A DNA stretch of 10,025 nt from Candidatus Methanoperedens sp. (lineage in GTDB: Archaea > Halobacteriota > Methanosarcinia > Methanosarcinales > Methanoperedenaceae). The stretch's first letter is position 1. Every line of letters begins with the position of its first letter. A model generated the notes under the pieces. The model searched no databases. It had not been told where the DNA came from and worked only from the letters and a program-made list of their open reading frames with translations. The stretch is taken from NCBI GenBank assembly GCA_027460605.1, contig JAPZAN010000124.1, positions 1-10,025 of the forward strand, written 5' to 3'. The position numbers were made by a program, and so were the translations under genes. This document shows positions 6,253 to 10,025 of this stretch, in pieces.

Positions 6253-7620
6253 TCATCTTATCTGCGAGCCAATTTTCCGGTCAAGTATCTTCAAAAATTC
6301 GCTTTTCGATTCACCCGGAATAAAAGCCCCGGCTGCTATATCATGCCCTCCACCCGTGCCGCCAACTGCTTTTGCAGCTTCGCTGATTGCCTCGCCAAGG
6401 TTAAGCCCTTTCCTTATAAGGTCCTGGTTTCCCCTTGAAGAAACTTTTACACCACCGTCGGAATCGGCAAAAGCGATTATGGGAAGTTCCCTGTTATTTA
6501 CAAACGAGGAACTCATGCCCGCCACTATGCCTACGATGGTTTCCCTGATTTTATTTCCCGAATCAAAGTACTGCAGGTTTTCCATCCTGGTTACCCCATG
6601 CTCTTTCACAAAATTCAGTCCCTCAACAAGATTCTTCCTGTGCTCGTTAAGAAGGGCGCATGCCTTATCAAAGCATTTTTCGCGGTCGCCCATGCACACG
6701 GCAAGCCCTATATCCGCATGGTCATAGCGGGCAGTGGAATTAAGCAGCGTTGCATATTCGGAAGCGTCCCGCACCTCGGTTCCTTCACGCTCGCATAATA
6801 ATGTATATACTTCCCCGATGAGCCTTTCCACCTTAAAACCGGGAAGCCCGGATGAAAGTCCTGATTGTATAAGGGCCGAGACGATTTTCTGTTTTTCAGG
6901 AGGTTCAAGGTCTATCCACCGTCTCCATTTCTCTCCATGCTGCCTGATGCCTATTTTTTTTAAGAATTCAATGCTTGCATCTTCGCTGCCTGTAAGACCG
7001 GGCAAATAAACGTCAGTGGAATATTGCAGTAGTTTGAATATCGGGCGCGTCTGCCTTCCGAACAGCATGAGGTCTTTTTCATATCCCAGGACATTATTCC
7101 TTGCGCCCTCTTCCAGTATCGACCTGTTCATCCCGACCAATTGCCCATGTTTTGCATGCTGCAAATCGCCCACTGCCCCGACGATAGCGAGGGCTGCCAG
7201 GTCGCCGTTACCGCCCAGCTCCTGTGCGATAAGAAAAGCAGCCCCGGAACCGCTTAATTCAATCGCGCCGTTAATCCCGAAAAGATGTGGATTTAAATGG
7301 TATTCATGAACTCCCTGGGGCTGATGATGGTCAGAAACGACGGCATTGAGTTTCAATGAGCTAATCGCATCCAGCATTCCGCTCCCGAGGTCGGTGAATA
7401 CAATAAGTTCAGGATTTTCGTCTGCTATTTCGGTGAGCAGAGGCATGTCCAGTTGCTTTACAAAACGTATCCTGTAATCGATGCCTGCACGTTCCAGGGC
7501 TTTTCCCATGATTGCAGCCGAGGTCAGCCCGTCAGCATCGATATGCGACACAATGAGAGCCGAATGATGTTTTTTTATATGTTCAGCGCACTTCCCGGCC
7601 CTTTTCGCAAGCGTCATCAT
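6253..7620 (-). CDS. archaeal RecJ-like DHH/DHHA1 nuclease (GAN-type)
   Basis: This is a DHH-superfamily single-stranded nucleic-acid exonuclease of the archaeal RecJ/GAN group. Members trim single strands in DNA repair or replication, and several associate with GINS in the replisome. With the start used here (455 residues) the motifs are SHIDADG (D28, D30), FTDLGSG (D77), VSDHHQP (D97-H98-H99) and VGAVGD (D152), which make up the two-metal site. The C-terminal DHHA1 domain ends with GGTGGGHDIAAGA (GGGH about 423-426). All catalytic residues are present and the length fits archaeal members. The frame is open upstream to a TTG at 7701, but that codon lies upstream of the probable TATA box, and the extra 27 residues are Cys/Lys-rich and unlike the family. 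The ATG at 7620, or the adjacent ATG at 7617, is therefore preferred. Which of the several archaeal RecJ paralogues this is cannot be told from the sequence alone. Confidence 0.88.
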   Translation of the reverse strand: MMTLAKRAGKCAEHIKKHHSALIVSHIDADGLTSAAIMGKALERAGIDYRIRFVKQLDMPLLTEIADENPELIVFTDLGSGMLDAISSLKLNAVVSDHHQPQGVHEYHLNPHLFGINGAIELSGSGAAFLIAQELGGNGDLAALAIVGAVGDLQHAKHGQLVGMNRSILEEGARNNVLGYEKDLMLFGRQTRPIFKLLQYSTDVYLPGLTGSEDASIEFLKKIGIRQHGEKWRRWIDLEPPEKQKIVSALIQSGLSSGLPGFKVERLIGEVYTLLCEREGTEVRDASEYATLLNSTARYDHADIGLAVCMGDREKCFDKACALLNEHRKNLVEGLNFVKEHGVTRMENLQYFDSGNKIRETIVGIVAGMSSSFVNNRELPIIAFADSDGGVKVSSRGNQDLIRKGLNLGEAISEAAKAVGGTGGGHDIAAGAFIPGESKSEFLKILDRKIGSQIR

Positions 7621-7671
7621 TGCTTTCGTGGTTTTATTCGCTAAAATACCTTTGCACGCCAGAGCCTTGCA

Positions 7672-7686
7672 TATTTTTAAATAATT
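7672..7686 (-). promoter_or_regulatory. TATA-like box of the DHH nuclease gene
   Basis: The minus strand reads AATTATTTAAAAATA here. Initiation about 26 nt downstream would give a leader of roughly 30 nt before the ATG at 7620 and would exclude the TTG at 7701. No clear ribosome binding site is seen close to that ATG. Confidence 0.4.
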
Positions 7687-7704
7687 GGAGCACTGTTGCA
7701 ATGC

Positions 7705-7788
7705 GCGCCAGATTTTCAGATTGGAAGAGGTTGTTCAGGATTCTATTGCCTTTTGGGAGCATGAGAAACGCATAGAGTTTGCAGTCAC
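7705..7788 (+). repeat. left copy of a direct repeat flanking the FGE-like lipoprotein gene
   Basis: These 84 bp match 9271-9355 in the same orientation at 68 of 85 aligned positions by hand, with a perfect core CCTTTTGGGAGCATGA. Read in frame, the left copy encodes FRLEEVVQDSIAFWEHEKRI and then EFAVTD, and stays open to a stop near 7888. Many differences between the copies are synonymous or conservative (K/R, I/L, A/S), which suggests a once-coding segment. I recognise no family. The rest of the 7702-7960 gap holds only promoter-like A/T-rich stretches. Confidence 0.7.
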
Positions 7789-7889
7789 TGACCTCGTTTT
7801 GAAAAACGAAGCATCGACGCGAATGCTCAAGGGTTTGGCATTTCTATTGTATTGCAGACATTTGTGCATCTATTCAGGTGCATGTTGAG

Positions 7890-7916
7890 TATTTAAAAAT
7901 GTCTAAGTTTATATTA
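7890..7916 (+). promoter_or_regulatory. TATA-like boxes before the FGE-like lipoprotein gene
   Basis: Two candidates, TATTTAAAAATG (7890-7901) and GTTTATATT (7908-7916), lie 45-70 nt upstream of the ATG at 7961. The second would give a leader of about 20-25 nt. I cannot choose between them by eye. Confidence 0.35.
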
Positions 7917-7960
7917 TCGGTAGTTTTATTATTAAGTAGATTGTTTGGGTTTGCGGTGTT

Positions 7961-9223
7961 ATGGTACAATATAGAATTGCAATATTTATAACAGTCATCG
8001 TGCTGATAGCTCTTTTTTCTGGTTGTACTGGCGGTCAGGATATTACTACAGTTACCAAGAATTTACCTGAAATTCAACAATTCCTAAAAGAACATCCCAA
8101 TGCTAAAATAACCACAACATACTGGTCAAAAGAAGAAATAGAAAAAATGGCACAGGAAATCAGCAAGCAGTGCGATAAACCCATAACGCCTGTGGCTATG
8201 TATAAAGCAACAATAAGTGATGGAGATTTAAAGATTGTTTCATGGATTAATGAGGAAAATCAAAAAGTGATATGTTCGATAACTGAAAGCAAAGGTTTAC
8301 AAACAAATACCTCTGCACCAACTCCAACAGCTACACTAATATCTTCACCAACTCTAACTGCTACAATGACCCCAGCGGTTACGCCTACATCAACAGTTAC
8401 ACCAACACCTCAAATTACGCCTGTTATTACAACTGTTTCTACGATACCTGTCCCAGTTGCAGACCAAAAAACTTTCACCAACTCTATTGGCGTGGAGTTC
8501 ATACTGATACCTGCGGGCGAATTTGAGATGGGGAACGACTTTCAAGAATTTTTCAAAAAGCTCAATGAAAACGAAATTACGCCAATAACTAAGGCGAATT
8601 TTGAGCCAGAAGAGCCTTTTGAAGGACCAGTTCATCATGTAACTCTCGCAAAAGCTTTTTACATGGGTAAATATGAGGTCACACAGAAACAGTGGCACGA
8701 TGTTATGGGAACCAATCCTTCATATTTTTTGAAAGGCGATAACCTGCCTGTTGTGATGGTTTCATGGAACGACGTTCAAGAATTTATCAAAAAGCTCAAT
8801 GAAAACGAAAGTACTGACAAATATCGCCTGCCTTCAGAGGCTGAATGGGAATACTCAGCACGAGCAGGCACAACTACAATATTTTCCTTCGGCGATGATG
8901 CATCGGAACTTGGCGATTACGCTTGGTATGTAAAAAACTCAAACTACACTATGCATCCAGTCGGTCAGAAGAAGCCCAATCCGTGGGGGCTGTACGACAT
9001 GCACGGAAATGTGTGGGAATGGGTGCAAGACAAATGGCATGCTACCTATGACGGTGCACCTATTGATGGAAGTGCCTGGGAAAGTGGAAATGGTAATTTA
9101 CGAACCGAGCGAGGCGGTAACTGGAAAAATCCTGAATACACCAGCAGGTCGGGAAAACGCGTCGAAGATCCCCCTGATGGGCGTTATCCCGCCCTAGGCT
9201 TTCGCTTAGTTAGGGATGTGTAG
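7961..9223 (+). CDS. lipoprotein with FGE-sulfatase (SUMF1-like) domain
   Basis: This 420-residue lipoprotein has a hydrophobic signal ending in lipobox FSGC (Cys22). A small alpha/beta domain (about 28-110, with FLKEHPNAKI, YWSKEEIEKM and two cysteines at 71 and 105) is one I cannot name. A Thr/Pro-rich stalk (about 114-165) follows, then an FGE-sulfatase domain (about 170-420). Family hallmarks are FILIPAGEFEMG, YEVTQKQWHDVMG, PVVMVSWNDVQEF, YRLPSEAEWEYSARAG, NPWGLYDMHGNVWEWVQD, RTERGGNW and LGFRLVRD. The catalytic cysteine pair of true formylglycine-generating enzymes, near the C-terminal RGGSW...CRxAxR region, is absent (TSRSGKR here). It is thus more likely a binding or structural C-type-lectin-fold protein than a sulfatase activator. 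Residues 191-205 duplicate residues 269-283. The gene looks richer in A+T than its neighbours and sits between two copies of a repeat, hinting at acquisition. No strong ribosome binding site precedes the ATG. Confidence 0.85.
   Translation: MVQYRIAIFITVIVLIALFSGCTGGQDITTVTKNLPEIQQFLKEHPNAKITTTYWSKEEIEKMAQEISKQCDKPITPVAMYKATISDGDLKIVSWINEENQKVICSITESKGLQTNTSAPTPTATLISSPTLTATMTPAVTPTSTVTPTPQITPVITTVSTIPVPVADQKTFTNSIGVEFILIPAGEFEMGNDFQEFFKKLNENEITPITKANFEPEEPFEGPVHHVTLAKAFYMGKYEVTQKQWHDVMGTNPSYFLKGDNLPVVMVSWNDVQEFIKKLNENESTDKYRLPSEAEWEYSARAGTTTIFSFGDDASELGDYAWYVKNSNYTMHPVGQKKPNPWGLYDMHGNVWEWVQDKWHATYDGAPIDGSAWESGNGNLRTERGGNWKNPEYTSRSGKRVEDPPDGRYPALGFRLVRDV
8317..8376 (+). repeat. 30-bp tandem duplication in the Thr/Pro-rich linker
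   Basis: Units 8317-8346 and 8347-8376 begin with near-identical 19-mers (ACCAACTCCAACAGCTACA versus ACCAACTCTAACTGCTACA, 17 of 19), then diverge. The 30-bp period is ten codons, so the linker grew in frame. Such slippage-driven growth is common in low-complexity stalks. Confidence 0.5.
8532..8576 (+). repeat. first copy of a 45-bp in-gene direct repeat
   Basis: This copy matches 8766-8810 at 43 of 45 positions, offset by 234 bp (78 codons, same frame). It encodes GNDFQEFFKKLNENE right after the family motif FEMG, where FGE-domain proteins normally go straight into the acidic segment before PVHxVT. It therefore appears to be the inserted copy. Confidence 0.9.
8766..8810 (+). repeat. second copy of the 45-bp in-gene direct repeat
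   Basis: This copy encodes WNDVQEFIKKLNENE directly before the YRLPSEAEWEY motif. That is the normal place for this helix in FGE-sulfatase domains, so this is probably the original copy. Confidence 0.9.
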
Positions 9224-9270
9224 CCGCTTTGTAGACAAAAAACATAACAGATTTAATCCTCCTAAGTTAC

Positions 9271-9355
9271 GCGCCTGAATTTCAGACTTGAAGAAGTTCT
9301 TCCGGCTTCCTACCGCCTTTTGGGAGCATGAAAGACGCCTAATGTTTTCAGTCAC
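9271..9355 (+). repeat. right copy of the direct repeat flanking the FGE-like lipoprotein gene
   Basis: This copy matches 7705-7788 in the same orientation. It decodes as FRLEEVLPAS and, after a 1-bp frame change, AFWEHERRLMFSVT, so any coding use is broken here. It begins 48 bp past the lipoprotein stop codon. Similarity does not extend beyond the repeat on either side. Confidence 0.7.
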
Positions 9356-9511
9356 GGTATACCCCGTACGATGTACGAGGCCTGTATATAGCGTTTTTTC
9401 CTAAAGAAGTAATTTCCTGCAATTCTGAAAGCAAGGAAAGTTCGTTTTACCCGGATTTTCCAGCCAATATAACTTCCAGAAATAACCCCCCTATCCAAAA
9501 CATTCAATAGC

Positions 9512-9519
9512 ATTTAAAG
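9512..9519 (+). promoter_or_regulatory. weak TATA-like box before the MarC gene
   Basis: ATTTAAAG lies 14-21 nt before the ATG, slightly close for a leaderless transcript. No ribosome binding site precedes the ATG, so a leaderless message is plausible. The call is tentative. Confidence 0.25.
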
Positions 9520-9532
9520 AATAGTATTAGTA

Positions 9533-10025
9533 ATGACCCCGGAGCTTACCTTCTTCATTTATGCCTTTACATCCATATTTGCAATCGTCAATCCGGTCAG
9601 CGGCGTAATGGCTTTTATTTCCATGACCACACACATGAGCCGGGCTGATAAGATTTATGTGGCAAGACGGTCGGTACTTATTGCTTGCATTATTGCAATT
9701 ATCTTTTCCGTATTAGGGGAAATTATTCTAAAACTTTTAAACATAACAGCCGATTCCTTAAGAGTGGCGGGAGGCGTCTTACTTTTCCTTGTAGCGATAG
9801 ACATGCTGTTTGCAAGAACCACGCGTGAAAGCATCACATCCGAGGAATTAAAAGATGCGGCGCAAAGGGAAAACATATCTGTATTCCCCATAGCAATGCC
9901 CCTCCTGACAGGACCGGGAGCTATTACGACAATAATAGTATTGATAAGGACTGCGGAGAACCTCGACTCAAAACTGCTGGTTGTCGGAGCAATACTGCTC
10001 ACTTTTATTATTACTTTTTTAATCT
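9533..10025 (+). CDS. MarC-family integral membrane protein, 3' end outside window
   Basis: An ATG at 9533 opens a frame of 164 codons that runs off the window end without a stop. Members of this family (UPF0056/MarC) are usually about 200-220 residues with six membrane helices, so roughly the last quarter is missing. The sequence shows hydrophobic segments at about residues 4-28, 45-67, 73-94, 118-138 and 147-164. The family motif AIVNPVSG is at 17-24 and PLLTGPGAITT at 123-133, the start of the second internal half. The charged loop at about 95-115 separates the two halves. The family takes its name from the mar locus but has no proven role in drug resistance, and its transported substrate is not established. 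The frame is intact through the visible part. Confidence 0.88.
   Translation, partial: MTPELTFFIYAFTSIFAIVNPVSGVMAFISMTTHMSRADKIYVARRSVLIACIIAIIFSVLGEIILKLLNITADSLRVAGGVLLFLVAIDMLFARTTRESITSEELKDAAQRENISVFPIAMPLLTGPGAITTIIVLIRTAENLDSKLLVVGAILLTFIITFLI

Larger units (their letters stand above)
9224..9532. other. 309-bp intergenic region without a gene
   Basis: Apart from the right repeat copy (9271-9355), this stretch has a short palindrome CGTACGATGTACG near 9365-9377 and A/T-rich sequence before the MarC gene. I find no convincing open reading frame, RNA gene or ribosome binding site on either strand. Confidence 0.5.

Noticed and set aside
6356..7309. Several plus-strand open frames opposite the DHH nuclease gene
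   Set aside because: They are antisense shadows of a gene with all DHH and DHHA1 motifs in the correct order.
7621..7701. TTG start at 7701 for the DHH nuclease, adding 27 residues
   Set aside because: The extension is unlike the family, uses a rare start codon, and begins upstream of the probable TATA box at 7672-7686.
7685..7888. 67-codon plus-strand open frame over the left repeat copy as a real gene
   Set aside because: It needs a TTG start without a ribosome binding site, and its similarity to the right copy covers only the first part. I treat it as a coding relic.

Overview
This window looks like part of an archaeal chromosome, most likely a methane-metabolising member of the Methanosarcinales; a Methanoperedens-like ANME-2d archaeon or a relative is my best guess. 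The main grounds are a methanofuran-biosynthesis gene (mfnF), two surface proteins ending in the archaeal PGF-CTERM sorting signal, an archaeal RecJ/GAN-type DHH nuclease, A/T-rich TATA-like boxes close to start codons, and several archaeal-style lipoproteins with Asn/Ser/Thr-rich or Thr/Pro-rich linkers. The taxonomic guess rests on gene content only.

Layout: the left edge holds the start of a small CxxC protein (minus strand), divergent from mfnF (213-1172, plus). Convergent with mfnF is a minus-strand pair of envelope genes. The upstream member is a DUF4349 lipoprotein gene broken by an internal out-of-frame deletion (1933-2576). The downstream member is an apparently intact lipoprotein with a transglutaminase-like Cys-His-Glu arrangement (1194-1928). 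Divergent from these is a secreted multidomain beta-rich protein with a PGF-CTERM tail (2662-3972). It converges on a VIT-VWA surface protein that also has a PGF-CTERM tail (4212-6155, minus). The 239-bp gap between these two holds a compound inverted-repeat element with three near-perfect internal hairpins. Upstream of the VIT-VWA gene on the same strand is the RecJ-like DHH nuclease (6253-7620).

The right part looks more mobile. A visibly A+T-richer gene (7961-9223) encodes a lipoprotein carrying an FGE-sulfatase (SUMF1-like) domain without the usual C-terminal cysteines. Inside it are a 45-bp near-identical direct duplication and a 30-bp tandem expansion of the linker. The gene is flanked on both sides by an 84/85-bp imperfect direct repeat (about 80% identical by hand alignment), which looks like two decayed copies of one short coding segment. 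The window ends inside a MarC-family membrane protein gene (from 9533).

Functionally, mfnF (C1 cofactor synthesis) and the DHH nuclease (DNA maintenance) are housekeeping genes. The rest is mainly a cell-surface cluster: two sortable PGF-CTERM proteins with adhesion-type domains and three lipoproteins, one of them broken. I saw no tRNA, rRNA, CRISPR array, complete insertion sequence or recognisable defence system. The most unusual features are the compound hairpin element, the repeat-flanked FGE-like lipoprotein with its internal duplication, and the recently broken DUF4349 gene.
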